Shown here: piece by piece, positions 35,867 through 44,925 of the stretch | Position numbering within the stretch: position 1 is the stretch's first letter | Layout of the letters: every line of letters begins with the position of its first letter | DNA from: an uncultured Lachnospiraceae bacterium | GTDB lineage: Bacteria > Bacillota > Clostridia > Lachnospirales > Lachnospiraceae | Assembly: GCA_902779395.1 (NCBI GenBank) | Contig: CACZBK010000001.1 | Span: 186,001-250,000, forward strand | Length of the DNA stretch: 64,000 bases | Reading direction: 5' to 3' | Program-made: the position numbers and the translations under genes | The notes under the pieces: generated by a model | Database searches by the model: none | The model's input: the letters and a program-made list of their open reading frames with translations, nothing else | What the model was told of the DNA's origin: nothing

Positions 35867-37315
35867 TTAAAAATTAAAATACAAAAAGGCGCTCACATTT
35901 TCAAACGAAAGAACACACCACGCCAGCAGTATACCTGTTCCTATCGCTTTCGGAACAGTTATACTCCTGTCAGTTCTTCCTTCATAGTTGTTCCTCGAAA
36001 AAAATACAATCCCCAATGACAGGATAATATAAATAACCACTATAATGTGATTGAAATAAAAACGATATTTACCAACAAACAGGGAACTTATCTCAGGTAA
36101 CTCAAATGCAGCTGTTATGGTTTCGGGAAGTAACTTTAAACCTCCTTTAAACACTCTGCCAAATAATCTGAATGCTGTTTTAAAACTTGGGCTTCTAAAA
36201 AATACCCATAAAATATTAACCAAAACAAAAGTAAAAAGAGTTCCTATAACTTGCGGTATCCTGTCAAAGTACTTTTTTAACACTCTGTACATAACTAACA
36301 ATAATCCATGACATACACCCCAAAAAACAAAAGTCCAATCTGCTCCATGCCATAAACCGCTCAAAAAAAAGACGATCATAATATTAATATATGTTCTTAC
36401 TTTTCCTTTTTTATTACCTCCCAGAGGTATATAAACGTAACGGGTAAAGAAGCGTGTAAGTGTCATATGCCATCTGTCCCAAAATTCTTTTATGTTATGC
36501 GCTTTATACGGTGAATTAAAATTTGGGGGCAACTCAATATTGAATATCTTTCCAATACCCAAAGCCATATCACAATAACCGCTAAAATCAAAATACAGCT
36601 GTATTGAATATCCAAGTATGGTAAATAATGCTGCCGTGGAGCTTAATGATTTTACCATACCATATGCTGTATCTACTGCCACTCCGAATATATCTGCTAT
36701 TAATACCTTCTTCGCCAGTCCCAATGTAAACAGATAAACACCTTTTGTCAGATTATCATAATTAATCTGTCGATTGTCCTTTTTTATAAACTGAGGGATA
36801 AATTCATCATGTGAAACTATCGGTCCTGCTATTAACTGCGGAAAAAAAGTAACATAGCAGGCGTAAGTTATTAGATCATATTCGCCAACCTCTCCCTTAT
36901 ATGTATCTGCTATAAACGAAATCTGTTGAAATGTAAAAAAACTTATTCCTAAAGGAAGAATTATTTTAAGCAATGTCATATCCTGCTTAAACAAAGTGTT
37001 AAAACTGGATATAAAAAAATCCATATACTTAAACCAGGCGAGAATTCCTAGATTTATGATCACAGCTGTGATCATCATTATTTTTTTCAAACCACATTTA
37101 TCTATCTTTTTTATCAACCTGTAAAATATGTAATTGATCAGTACGGAAGATAATATGATCGCGATATAGGAGACATTGAAATATGAATAAAACCAAAGCG
37201 ACATCCCAAGAAGATACACGTTAGCTACGACATCATTTATCCTATTGAACAGAAAATAGCCCGAAACACACAAAGGCAAAAAAAAGAGTAAAAATACATA
37301 CGAATTAAAAAGCAT
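35867..37315 (-). CDS. MBOAT-family membrane O-acyltransferase (copy 2)
   Basis: The protein has 482 residues and about ten to twelve helices. It has KEFWDRWHMTLTRFFTRYV, YIPLGGNKKGK and the conserved His in FFLSGLWHGADWTF. It closely parallels the 490-residue copy at 11793-13265, from the FNSYxF start to the WHGADWTF block, but this second pair stands alone between ftsH and DUF1846 without glycosyltransferases nearby. Its polymer acceptor is therefore unknown. Base composition here looks more AT-rich by eye than in the flanking housekeeping genes. A GAGGAAAC site precedes the ATG. Confidence 0.88.
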   Translation of the reverse strand: MLFNSYVFLLFFLPLCVSGYFLFNRINDVVANVYLLGMSLWFYSYFNVSYIAIILSSVLINYIFYRLIKKIDKCGLKKIMMITAVIINLGILAWFKYMDFFISSFNTLFKQDMTLLKIILPLGISFFTFQQISFIADTYKGEVGEYDLITYACYVTFFPQLIAGPIVSHDEFIPQFIKKDNRQINYDNLTKGVYLFTLGLAKKVLIADIFGVAVDTAYGMVKSLSSTAALFTILGYSIQLYFDFSGYCDMALGIGKIFNIELPPNFNSPYKAHNIKEFWDRWHMTLTRFFTRYVYIPLGGNKKGKVRTYINIMIVFFLSGLWHGADWTFVFWGVCHGLLLVMYRVLKKYFDRIPQVIGTLFTFVLVNILWVFFRSPSFKTAFRLFGRVFKGGLKLLPETITAAFELPEISSLFVGKYRFYFNHIIVVIYIILSLGIVFFSRNNYEGRTDRSITVPKAIGTGILLAWCVLSFENVSAFLYFNF

Positions 37316-37411
37316 TTTGTTTCCTCACGTTTTCCCGTCCTTAACGAATAACCCAACCTTCCAGTAATACAATAAACGATCATCACATGAATAGAAGGCC
37401 GTAGACACAAA

Positions 37412-37439
37412 TACCACCCGGGAAAAATGCAGGGCGGTA
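37412..37439 (-). terminator. Hairpin after DUF1846, possible terminator or leader hairpin
   Basis: Arms TACCACCC (37412-37419) and GGGCGGTA (37432-37439) form an 8-pair stem on the minus-strand RNA (one G-U pair). The T-rich run is better on the plus side (TTTTTT, 37441-37446) than on the minus side. It could end the nfn-DUF1846 transcript or be the first hairpin of the MBOAT copy 2 mRNA. Confidence 0.4.
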
Positions 37440-37454
37440 CTTTTTTAAGAATTC

Positions 37455-37483
37455 AGCATACAATATGTTAAGCAGTCTATCAA
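37455..37483 (-). promoter_or_regulatory. Candidate promoter of MBOAT/SGNH copy 2
   Basis: On the minus strand a -35-like TTGATA (37478-37483), a 17-base spacer and a weak -10 TATGCT (37455-37460). The predicted start lies just before the hairpin at 37412-37439, giving a leader of about 130 bases to the ATG at 37315. Confidence 0.4.
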
Positions 37484-37525
37484 CAGAAACCGCTTAGATC
37501 AGAATGAACAGATAAAGATTTATAC

Positions 37526-39010
37526 CTATCTGTGATAAAGCTTTTTAGTCTGGTAATTGGGATCACTGGTAAGATTGATCCCCAGCTTGCGGAACGTACT
37601 CATATCCACATTCGATAAGATGACCGAAGTATGCACTTCCAGGCCTTTAAGCTTCGGAAGCTGCTGCATTGCAGCTGCGGCAAGCTTATCCGTAGCAGCA
37701 CATACAGACAGTGCGATGAGCACTTCATCGGTATGCAGTCTGGGATTATGGCTGCCCAGGCTTCCTACCTTAAGATTCTGTATAGGATCGATCACCTCGG
37801 GTGATATGAGCTTAACTTCATCGGGGATATCTGCCAAAGCTTTCAGTGCATTCAAAAGCAGAGCTGCAGAGGCCCCCAGAAGATCCGTAGTGCGGCCGGT
37901 GACTATCTGTCCGTCGGGAAGTTCCATTGCCGCCGCAGGTGCGCCGGTCATCTCAGCTTTCAGAAGTGCGGCTCCTATGACAGGTCTGTCATCAGTACTT
38001 ACTCCTGCCTGTTTCATCAGAAGCTCGATCTTCATAACCTCATCGTCACCTGTGCTGCCCTGCCTTCTGCGGCATAAAGCATCATAATATCTTCGGATTA
38101 TCTCCTGCTTCGATGCGGCTCTTACGGCTTCATCATCCGTTATTGCCTTTCCGGCCATATTCACACCCATGTCGGTGGGTGACTTATACGGGGATGAACC
38201 CATTATCTTTTCAAATATGGCGTTGAGCACCGGGAATATCTCCACATCGCGGTTATAATTCACTGTCTGCTCACCGTATGCTTCCAGATGGAAGGGGTCT
38301 ATCATATTTACATCATTTAAGTCTGCCGTAGCAGCCTCATATGCAAGGTTCACGGGATGTTTAAGCGGTATATTCCATATCGGGAAAGTCTCATACTTAG
38401 CATACCCTGCCTGTACGCCCCTTTTAAACTCATGATAGAGCTGTGATAAACATGTAGCCATCTTACCGCTTCCGGGCCCCGGTGCGGTCACCACTACAAG
38501 AGACCGGCTGGTCTCGATATAATCATTACGTCCGTATCCTTCATCACTTACAATATATGCTACATTTGCCGGATACCCGGGGATCGGATAATGACGATAT
38601 ACCTTTATCCCCAGATTCTCAAGCTTTTTCTGGTATGCCACAGCTGCAGGCTGTTCTGTAAACTGTGTCAGCACCACCGATCCCACAAACAATCCGTAAT
38701 CGCGGAAAGCATCGATAAGGCGCAGCACATCCATGTCATAAGTAATGCCCAGATCGCCGCGCACCTTATTCTTCTCGATATCGGAAGCGTTGATGGCGAT
38801 GACTATCTCGGCGTCATCTTTCATAGTGCTTAACATCCTTATCTTGGAATCGGGCTGAAAGCCCGGCAGCACACGGCTTGCATGAAAATCATCAAACAGC
38901 TTGCCGCCGAATTCCAGATACAGCTTGCCGCCGAAGCTCTTTATACGTTCACGTATATGCTCCGACTGCAGCTGAAGGTATTTTTCATTATCGAAACCCT
39001 GCTTGTACAT
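37526..39010 (-). CDS. DUF1846 domain protein
   Basis: The protein has 494 residues, the full length of this conserved family. The opening [20 protein letters not shown] and the middle [20 protein letters not shown], then [15 protein letters not shown], are characteristic. The GPGSGKM block resembles a nucleotide-binding loop, but the biochemical role of the family is not established. There is no signal peptide or membrane segment, so it is cytoplasmic. It lies 27 bases after nfnB and probably belongs to the same transcript. Confidence 0.9.
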   Translation of the reverse strand: MYKQGFDNEKYLQLQSEHIRERIKSFGGKLYLEFGGKLFDDFHASRVLPGFQPDSKIRMLSTMKDDAEIVIAINASDIEKNKVRGDLGITYDMDVLRLIDAFRDYGLFVGSVVLTQFTEQPAAVAYQKKLENLGIKVYRHYPIPGYPANVAYIVSDEGYGRNDYIETSRSLVVVTAPGPGSGKMATCLSQLYHEFKRGVQAGYAKYETFPIWNIPLKHPVNLAYEAATADLNDVNMIDPFHLEAYGEQTVNYNRDVEIFPVLNAIFEKIMGSSPYKSPTDMGVNMAGKAITDDEAVRAASKQEIIRRYYDALCRRRQGSTGDDEVMKIELLMKQAGVSTDDRPVIGAALLKAEMTGAPAAAMELPDGQIVTGRTTDLLGASAALLLNALKALADIPDEVKLISPEVIDPIQNLKVGSLGSHNPRLHTDEVLIALSVCAATDKLAAAAMQQLPKLKGLEVHTSVILSNVDMSTFRKLGINLTSDPNYQTKKLYHR

Positions 39011-39037
39011 TTTTGATCCTTTTCCTTTGGAAGGCTT

Positions 39038-40429
39038 TTATTTGGATAAGTACTCGTCGATGGCCTTAGCTGCGCCCTTGCCTGCACCCATTGCAAGGAT
39101 AACGGTAGCAGCACCTGTTACGGCATCACCGCCGGCGTATACACCTGTCTTGGTGGTCTTTCCGCTCTCTTCCTCAGCCACGATGCAGCCGTGCTTTGTA
39201 GCTTCCAGGCCCTTAGTGGTAGAAGTGATAAGAGGATTGGGTGAAGTACCAAGGCTCATGATAACTGTGTCTACATCTATAACGAACTCGCTGCCTGCTA
39301 CTTCCACGGGACGGCGGCGTCCGCTCTCATCGGGCTCACCCAGCTCCATGCGGATGCACTTGATGCCCTTAACCCATCCCTTTTCGTCCTCAAGGATCTC
39401 GGTAGGGTTGGTGAGCAGATCAAAGATGATGCCCTCTTCCTTTGCATGATGCACTTCCTCAACACGTGCGGGAAGCTCCGCCTCACTGCGGCGGTATACG
39501 ATATGGACCTCTGCGCCCAGACGGAGTGCGGTACGTGCGGCGTCCATTGCCACATTACCGCCGCCGACTACAGCCACCTTCTTGCTCTTCATGATGGGAG
39601 TGGTGGACTTTTCGTCAAAGGCCTTCATCAGATTGCTTCTTGTCAGGTACTCGTTTGCGGAGAACACGCCGTTTGCGTTTTCACCGGGGATGCCCATGAA
39701 CTTTGGCAGACCTGCACCGGAACCCACGAATACAGCGTCGAACTTCTCTTCATTGATGAGCTCGTCAATGGTGATGGACTTGCCGATGACAACGTCCTTC
39801 TCGATCTTAACGCCCAGACTCTTTACGTTCTCTATCTCTTTCTCGACTACGGCTTCCTTGGGAAGACGGAACTCGGGGATACCGTATACCAGCACGCCGC
39901 CTGCTTTGTGCAGTGCCTCAAAGATGGTCACATCATAACCCATCTTTGCCAGATCGCCTGCGCAGGTAAGACCTGCAGGGCCGGAACCGATAACTGCAAC
40001 CTTCTTGCCCTTCTTCTTAGTTGCGGGAGTGGGCTTGATGCCGTGCTCTCTTGCCCAGTCTGCTACGAAACGCTCCAGCTTGCCGATGGAAACAGGCTCT
40101 CCCTTAACGCCGCGTACGCACTTTCCTTCGCACTGGCTCTCCTGGGGGCATACACGTCCGCAGACTGCGGGCAGTGCGCTGGATTCGCTTATCACCTTAT
40201 ATGCATTTTCAAAATTGCCTTCTTTAACTTCTGCTATGAAAGCGGGAATATTAATGGAAACGGGGCAGCCCTGTATGCAGCGCGCATTCTTACAGTTGAT
40301 GCAGCGTGTAGCCTCTGCCATAGCTTCCTCTTCGTTATATCCAAGGCAAACCTCGGCGAAGTTCTTTGCTCTTACTGCAGGCTCCTGCTCCCGTACGGGC
40401 ACCTTCTTTAATACATCTACTTCTATCAT
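39038..40429 (-). CDS. nfnB: NfnB-like flavin oxidoreductase subunit (GltA/SudA-like)
   Basis: The protein has 463 residues. The N-terminal part holds the Cys sets for two [4Fe-4S] clusters (CINCKNARCIQGCP and CGRVCPQESQCEGKC). It then has an FAD loop VIGSGPAGLTCAGDLAKMG and an NADPH loop VVGGGNVAMDAARTALRLG. Proteins of this type are often labelled glutamate synthase small subunit, but no large subunit is encoded here, and the adjacent NfnA-like gene indicates an NfnAB (SudAB) complex. That complex bifurcates electrons between NADPH, NADH and ferredoxin. Two bases separate the NfnA stop from this start. Confidence 0.92.
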   Translation of the reverse strand: MIEVDVLKKVPVREQEPAVRAKNFAEVCLGYNEEEAMAEATRCINCKNARCIQGCPVSINIPAFIAEVKEGNFENAYKVISESSALPAVCGRVCPQESQCEGKCVRGVKGEPVSIGKLERFVADWAREHGIKPTPATKKKGKKVAVIGSGPAGLTCAGDLAKMGYDVTIFEALHKAGGVLVYGIPEFRLPKEAVVEKEIENVKSLGVKIEKDVVIGKSITIDELINEEKFDAVFVGSGAGLPKFMGIPGENANGVFSANEYLTRSNLMKAFDEKSTTPIMKSKKVAVVGGGNVAMDAARTALRLGAEVHIVYRRSEAELPARVEEVHHAKEEGIIFDLLTNPTEILEDEKGWVKGIKCIRMELGEPDESGRRRPVEVAGSEFVIDVDTVIMSLGTSPNPLITSTTKGLEATKHGCIVAEEESGKTTKTGVYAGGDAVTGAATVILAMGAGKGAAKAIDEYLSK

Positions 40430-40430
40430 C

Positions 40431-41270
40431 TCAGATACCCTCCTTTGCCTTTGCTTCCTGATCCCTGTACATGCCGGAACGTCTCATGGCCTCGTCCCAG
40501 TTGACCTTGTGACCGTCAAACTCGGGTCCGTCCACGCAGGCAAACTTCGTCTTGCCCTCAACGCTGCAGCGGCAGGCGCCGCACATGCCGGTACCGTCTA
40601 CCATTATGGGGTTCATGGAAACAACTGTATGGATGCCCAGCTTCTCTGTCAGCTGGCATACGAATTTCATCATTATCATGGGTCCTATGCTCACGCAGTG
40701 GTCGTACTGCTTGCCCTCTGCGGTCACCAGATCCTCAAGGCACTTGGTAACCATACCGGTACGTCCGTAGGAACCGTCATCGGTGGTTATATAAAGATTC
40801 TCTGCCACCTGCTTGAATTCCTCTTCCATAATAAGTATGTCTTTATTCTTCGCTCCGATGATGACATCTGAAGGTACCCCGTGCTCCTTAAGCCATTTTA
40901 CCTGGGGATATACGGGAGCGGTACCAAGCCCTCCGGCCACGAATACTATCTTCTTTTTCTTTACTTCTTCTATATCGTCGGTAACAAGATCCGAAGGCTG
41001 TCCCAGAGGACCCACGAAATCAGCAAGTTCATCACCGGCTTTCATCTTACTCATTGTAATGGTACCTGCACCGATAGTCTGAACCACTATGGTAACGGTT
41101 CCCTTTTCCCTGTCGTAATCACAGATGGTAAGAGGAATACGCTCTGCTTCTGCATTGGAACGAACGATAACGAACTGTCCGGGCAGGCAGGCTCTGGCCA
41201 CCATGGGGGCCTCTACCACCATCTGAAAGATGTTTTCGTTCAGAAATTTCATGGAATGGATCTTGAACAT
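40431..41270 (-). CDS. nfnA: NfnA-like FAD/[2Fe-2S] subunit (SudB/PyrK-like)
   Basis: The protein has 279 residues. The FAD domain has RIPLTICDYD, the NAD(H) domain has KIVFVAGGLGTAPVYPQ, and the C-terminal [2Fe-2S] ligands lie in DGTGMCGACRCSVEGK with the later FACVDGPEFDGH. It is the NADH-handling subunit of NfnAB. Dihydroorotate dehydrogenase electron-transfer subunits (PyrK) look similar, but the partner gene decides for Nfn. In Clostridia this complex balances NADPH, NADH and ferredoxin. Promoter 41312-41341 lies upstream. Confidence 0.92.
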   Translation of the reverse strand: MFKIHSMKFLNENIFQMVVEAPMVARACLPGQFVIVRSNAEAERIPLTICDYDREKGTVTIVVQTIGAGTITMSKMKAGDELADFVGPLGQPSDLVTDDIEEVKKKKIVFVAGGLGTAPVYPQVKWLKEHGVPSDVIIGAKNKDILIMEEEFKQVAENLYITTDDGSYGRTGMVTKCLEDLVTAEGKQYDHCVSIGPMIMMKFVCQLTEKLGIHTVVSMNPIMVDGTGMCGACRCSVEGKTKFACVDGPEFDGHKVNWDEAMRRSGMYRDQEAKAKEGI

Positions 41271-41311
41271 AATGTATACCTCATCTTTCTATAAATAAAA
41301 ATACACCCAAT

Positions 41312-41341
41312 ACTATACCACAACAGAATGCTTATTTACAA
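41312..41341 (-). promoter_or_regulatory. Promoter of nfnAB
   Basis: On the minus strand a -35 TTGTAA (41336-41341), an 18-base spacer and a -10 TATAGT (41312-41317). The leader to the nfnA ATG is about 35 bases. Confidence 0.6.
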
Positions 41342-41374
41342 GTATTTTTGTACATCGGATGATCACACATAAGC

Positions 41375-41418
41375 TATCACATTTCGCACAATTTTGACAC
41401 TTATGTCCAAATGTGATA
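41375..41418. promoter_or_regulatory. Perfect inverted repeat over the plus-strand promoter
   Basis: TATCACATTT (41375-41384) and AAATGTGATA (41409-41418) are exact reverse complements, 10 bases each, 24 bases apart. They bracket the -35 and touch the -10 of the plus promoter. The TGTGA core is that of Crp/Fnr-type half sites, but in the opposite orientation to a standard site. A likely operator; the regulator is not in this window as far as I can tell. Confidence 0.55.
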
Positions 41419-41422
41419 TTAT
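41394..41422 (+). promoter_or_regulatory. Promoter of the GH18-tsaC-rpiB operon
   Basis: A perfect -35 TTGACA (41394-41399), a 17-base spacer (41400-41416) and a -10 TATTAT (41417-41422). Transcription should start near 41429, which rules out the earlier in-frame starts at 41394-41423 for the GH18 gene. Confidence 0.85.
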
Positions 41423-41459
41423 GCCTAATAATTTTGTTAAACTCATAAAGGGATATCTG

Positions 41460-43421
41460 ATGGGAAATAACGGGGATACAAACAGAATACCTGACGACTC
41501 TTATTATATGGAAGAAAACGGATCGAGTATTCCATATTCCGATGACGGATATGTCGAAAAGCCAAAGCCGCGCAGGAAAAAGCGCCGTAAAAAACGCCGC
41601 AGACCGGCACAGCGCGCCAATAAGGATGTATTAAAGCGCCTGGGGCAGAGTGTACTCGCCATAATCATCGCAGTAGCTCTCATTGCCGTTGTTATCATGG
41701 TCGCTTTCGGTGACCGTATAAAAGAAAGCATAGCTAACCGTGAGGAGCTGGGCGGAAGGTGGCTTTTGTCTCTTTTGTACCCCGAGAAATACTCCTATGG
41801 AACGGATCCGGCAAATCTTAAGGATTATTTCCAGCTTTTTAATAATGAAGATGTTGCCATAGTACTGCAGGACGAGAAGATCGCCGCTCACGCAAAATAC
41901 TTTGATGATGCGGTCTATTTTTCCATAGATACTGTCCGTGACCTCTTTACAAAACGTTTCTATGTGAACACCGAAGAAAACAAGCTCCTTTATTCCACTT
42001 CCGATCAGGTGATAAGCAACACCATAGGTGAGAAAACATATCTTATGGACGGACAGACCAAAAGCTTTGCATTCCCTGTTTCACGCTTCGGAAAAGACGG
42101 AACCTTTTATATAGCAGCGGATTACGTCCGTCTGTTTGCTGATTTTGACTTTGATTTCCATACGAGCGGCGATCATATCAACCGCGTACAGGTATATACC
42201 AGATGGGAAGAAGACCGCGTGGCCACCTTAAAAAACGATACCCAGCTGCGTATCCGCGGAGGGATCAAGAGCGAAGTCTTAAGAGCTCTTAAAAAGGGTG
42301 AAGAGGTAGAGATCCTGGAGACCATGGAAACCTGGAGCAAGGTCAAGACAGATGATGCTTTTATCGGTTTTGTGGAAAACAAGACCTTAAACGAAGCCAC
42401 TACGCGTACCCTTCCGGCCGCTGCCGGAGCATATCATCCTGAAAACGACTATAACATGGCGCCTCCCATCGAGCAGGTAATGGTGGGCTGGCATCAGATA
42501 TTCGACGCTGATGACGGAAGCGGCATGCTCGCTCTTACAGAATCTGCCACCGGCATGAATGTGGTAAGCCCCACCTGGTTCTTCTTAAAAGATGAAGAAG
42601 GCGCCTATACCCAGATAGCAAGACAGAGCTACGTGGAAAAAGCTCACGAAAAAGGGTATCAGGTCTGGGCACTTGTGGAAAACATGGAATCTGACTTCGA
42701 CGAATATGCCCTCTTCTCATCTTCCGAGCGCAGAGCGGCACTGATCCAGAATCTTATCACCGATGCCTTAAATAACGGTATAGACGGCATCAATATGGAC
42801 ATAGAGCTTACCGATTCACGTCTTTCGAAAACCGGTACCCATTATGTACAGTTTTTACGTGAGTTAAGCATAGAAACACATAAAAACGGACTGACACTTT
42901 CCATTGACGTACCGCCTCCCACGGAGAGCAACAAACCTTTCGATTTTGAAGAGCTCGGATACATCATGGATTATGTTGTCATTATGGCATATGATGAACA
43001 CTATGCCGGTTCCGAAGCCGGAAGTGTAGCTTCCATCGGCTTTGTAGAAAAAGGCTTAAACGACTGCCTGACTAAATACAGTATCCCCGCTGAAAAGATC
43101 GTATGCGGCATGCCTTTCTATACCCGCATCTGGAAGACCGAAGCGGGCAACGTAACATCGGAAGCCGTAGGCATGGATACGGCATGGGAGTGGGCAAACA
43201 ACCGCAACCTTGAAGCAAAGTGGCTTGATGATATCTGCCAGTATTACGTGGAGTATCAGGACGGTACCGCACTTTATCAGGTATGGCTTGAAGATGAATC
43301 GGCATACCATGCCCGTACGGGACTTATGAGAGAAAAAGAAGTAAAAAGTATGGCAGGCTGGAAACTGGGACTTGAAGGCTCCGGTATCTGGGATGCGATA
43401 AACGGAGATCTGCACCGCTGA
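41460..43421 (+). CDS. Membrane-anchored GH18 glycosidase with SH3 domain (YaaH-like)
   Basis: The protein has 653 residues from the ATG at 41460, the first start downstream of the promoter. A very basic stretch (KPKPRRKKRRKKRRRP) precedes one membrane helix (AIIIAVALIAVVIMVAF, about residues 58-75). Next come a Cu-amine-oxidase-like N-terminal domain, an SH3-like repeat (ATLKNDTQLRIRGGIKSE) and a GH18 barrel with INMDIELTD, the DGxNxDxE catalytic version found in spore germination YaaH-like hydrolases. The acid Glu is present. It probably cuts peptidoglycan or chitin-like chains at the cell surface. It overlaps the next gene by one base. Confidence 0.85.
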   Translation: MGNNGDTNRIPDDSYYMEENGSSIPYSDDGYVEKPKPRRKKRRKKRRRPAQRANKDVLKRLGQSVLAIIIAVALIAVVIMVAFGDRIKESIANREELGGRWLLSLLYPEKYSYGTDPANLKDYFQLFNNEDVAIVLQDEKIAAHAKYFDDAVYFSIDTVRDLFTKRFYVNTEENKLLYSTSDQVISNTIGEKTYLMDGQTKSFAFPVSRFGKDGTFYIAADYVRLFADFDFDFHTSGDHINRVQVYTRWEEDRVATLKNDTQLRIRGGIKSEVLRALKKGEEVEILETMETWSKVKTDDAFIGFVENKTLNEATTRTLPAAAGAYHPENDYNMAPPIEQVMVGWHQIFDADDGSGMLALTESATGMNVVSPTWFFLKDEEGAYTQIARQSYVEKAHEKGYQVWALVENMESDFDEYALFSSSERRAALIQNLITDALNNGIDGINMDIELTDSRLSKTGTHYVQFLRELSIETHKNGLTLSIDVPPPTESNKPFDFEELGYIMDYVVIMAYDEHYAGSEAGSVASIGFVEKGLNDCLTKYSIPAEKIVCGMPFYTRIWKTEAGNVTSEAVGMDTAWEWANNRNLEAKWLDDICQYYVEYQDGTALYQVWLEDESAYHARTGLMREKEVKSMAGWKLGLEGSGIWDAINGDLHR

Positions 43422-44461
43422 TGGATACTCTGATAATAAATTCAAACGACAAAGCCGGCATGAAAAAAGCCGGAGACATAATAAAAAGCGGGGGACTGGT
43501 GGCTTTTCCCACCGAAACCGTATACGGGCTGGGCGGGGACGCCTTTAACCCTTCTTCCTCAAAAAAGATATATGCCGCAAAGGGGCGGCCTTCCGATAAT
43601 CCGCTGATAGTACATATTGCGGAGCTTTCAGCCCTGGATCGCCTGAGCGATAGCATACCTGAAACTCTGTATAAACTGGCAGACGCATTCTGGCCCGGCC
43701 CCCTTACTATGATAATCAAAAAGCTGGCCTCTGTTCCGGATGAGACTACAGGTGGGCTTGATACCGTGGCTATCCGTATGCCGCATCATCCTGTGGCACT
43801 CGAACTTATCCGTGAAGGCGGCGGGTATATCGCAGCTCCTTCGGCAAACGCATCCGGGCGCCCCAGCCCCACTCTAGCCTCTCATGTTTCGGAAGATCTG
43901 AGCGGCAGGATAGATATGATAATAGACGGCGGTGAAGTGGGCATAGGCATAGAATCCACTATAGTGGATCTTAGCTCTGATGTCCCCGTCATATTAAGAC
44001 CCGGTTATGTTACGGAAAAGATGCTTTCGCGGGTTCTTGGTCACGTGGAGACTGACCCGACCCTGATGAAAAAAACAGAAGGCGGACGTCCCAAGGCCCC
44101 GGGCATGCGCTATCGTCATTACGCTCCCAAAGGGGATATGCAGCTGTTTAAAGGAAGTATTTCCGAAGTGGCTGATGCCATAAACAGGAAGCTTTCGGCC
44201 AGCAGCAGAAAATGCGGGGTATTATGCTGCAATGAGAGTAAAGATCTGTATCATACCGGATATGTAAGAAGCCTTGGCAGCCGCAATGATATGGACAGTG
44301 TGGCTTTAAACATCTACAGGGCTCTTCGTGAATTCGATGATGAAGGTATAGAAGAGATCTACGCAGAAAGTTTTGATACCGAAGGCTTCGGTCAGGCAGT
44401 GATGAACCGGCTGCTTAAAGCCGCCGGATACAATATTATCAATACGGAGGGGACAAAATGA
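43421..44461 (+). CDS. tsaC: L-threonylcarbamoyladenylate synthase, Sua5 type
   Basis: The protein has 346 residues: an N-terminal YrdC domain (GGLVAFPTETVYGLGGDAF, KGRPSDNPLIVHI, APSANASGRPSPT) plus the C-terminal Sua5 domain (RPKAPGMRYRHYAPKGDM). The two-domain form is typical of Bacillus YwlC. It makes threonylcarbamoyl-AMP for the t6A37 modification of ANN-decoding tRNAs, with TsaBDE encoded elsewhere. It shares TGATG with the GH18 gene and ATGA with rpiB, so translation is coupled on both sides. Confidence 0.96.
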   Translation: MDTLIINSNDKAGMKKAGDIIKSGGLVAFPTETVYGLGGDAFNPSSSKKIYAAKGRPSDNPLIVHIAELSALDRLSDSIPETLYKLADAFWPGPLTMIIKKLASVPDETTGGLDTVAIRMPHHPVALELIREGGGYIAAPSANASGRPSPTLASHVSEDLSGRIDMIIDGGEVGIGIESTIVDLSSDVPVILRPGYVTEKMLSRVLGHVETDPTLMKKTEGGRPKAPGMRYRHYAPKGDMQLFKGSISEVADAINRKLSASSRKCGVLCCNESKDLYHTGYVRSLGSRNDMDSVALNIYRALREFDDEGIEEIYAESFDTEGFGQAVMNRLLKAAGYNIINTEGTK

Positions 44462-44901
44462 AAATAGCAATAGGAAGTGATCACGGGGCTTACGATCTTA
44501 AGCAGGATATGATCCCCTGGCTTAAGGAACTTGGATTTGAAGTAGAAGATAAAGGATGCGATTCCCTTAACTCCTGCGATTATCCCATATATGCCAGAGC
44601 TGTGGCTGACGCCGTGGCTGACGGGAGTGTGGATAAGGGCATCGTTCTCTGCACGACAGGTATAGGTGCGAGCATTGCCGCCAATAAAGTTAAAGGCATA
44701 AGATGCGCACTCTGCCATAACGAACATACCGCAGAGATGACACGACTTCATAATGATTCAAATGTATTAGCTATGGGTGCTGCAGAGCTTACACCTGTTC
44801 TTGCCAAACGCATAGCAAAGATCTGGCTTGATACGGAATTTTCCGGCGAAGAAAAACACGCACGCCGTATAAGGCTTATCTCAGAGATAGAAAAAGGCTG
44901 A
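44458..44901 (+). CDS. rpiB: Ribose-5-phosphate isomerase B
   Basis: The protein has 147 residues. The start KIAIGSDHGAYDLKQDM, the catalytic Cys in GIVLCTTGIGASIAANK and the following GIRCALCHNEHTAEMTR loop match RpiB/LacAB. The catalytic Cys context reads CTTG where CGTG is more usual. It interconverts ribose 5-phosphate and ribulose 5-phosphate in the pentose phosphate pathway. Allose-6-phosphate isomerase activity is possible in the family. The tsaC-rpiB-comEB order is common in Firmicutes. Confidence 0.95.
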   Translation: MKIAIGSDHGAYDLKQDMIPWLKELGFEVEDKGCDSLNSCDYPIYARAVADAVADGSVDKGIVLCTTGIGASIAANKVKGIRCALCHNEHTAEMTRLHNDSNVLAMGAAELTPVLAKRIAKIWLDTEFSGEEKHARRIRLISEIEKG

Positions 44902-44925
44902 GATATCTTTCGAGGAGGACATATC

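Noticed and set aside
39446-40411. 321-codon open frame on the plus strand
   Set aside because: It lies wholly antisense to nfnB, whose cluster and nucleotide motifs are intact. The plus frame is Cys/Leu-rich with no recognisable domain and no ribosome site.
39038-40429. Glutamate synthase small subunit
   Set aside because: The sequence type is shared, but the adjacent NfnA-like gene and absence of a large subunit gene point to NfnB.
41394-41459. 22 extra N-terminal codons for the GH18 protein
   Set aside because: This segment contains the -35 and -10 of the gene's own promoter, so it cannot be translated from that transcript.
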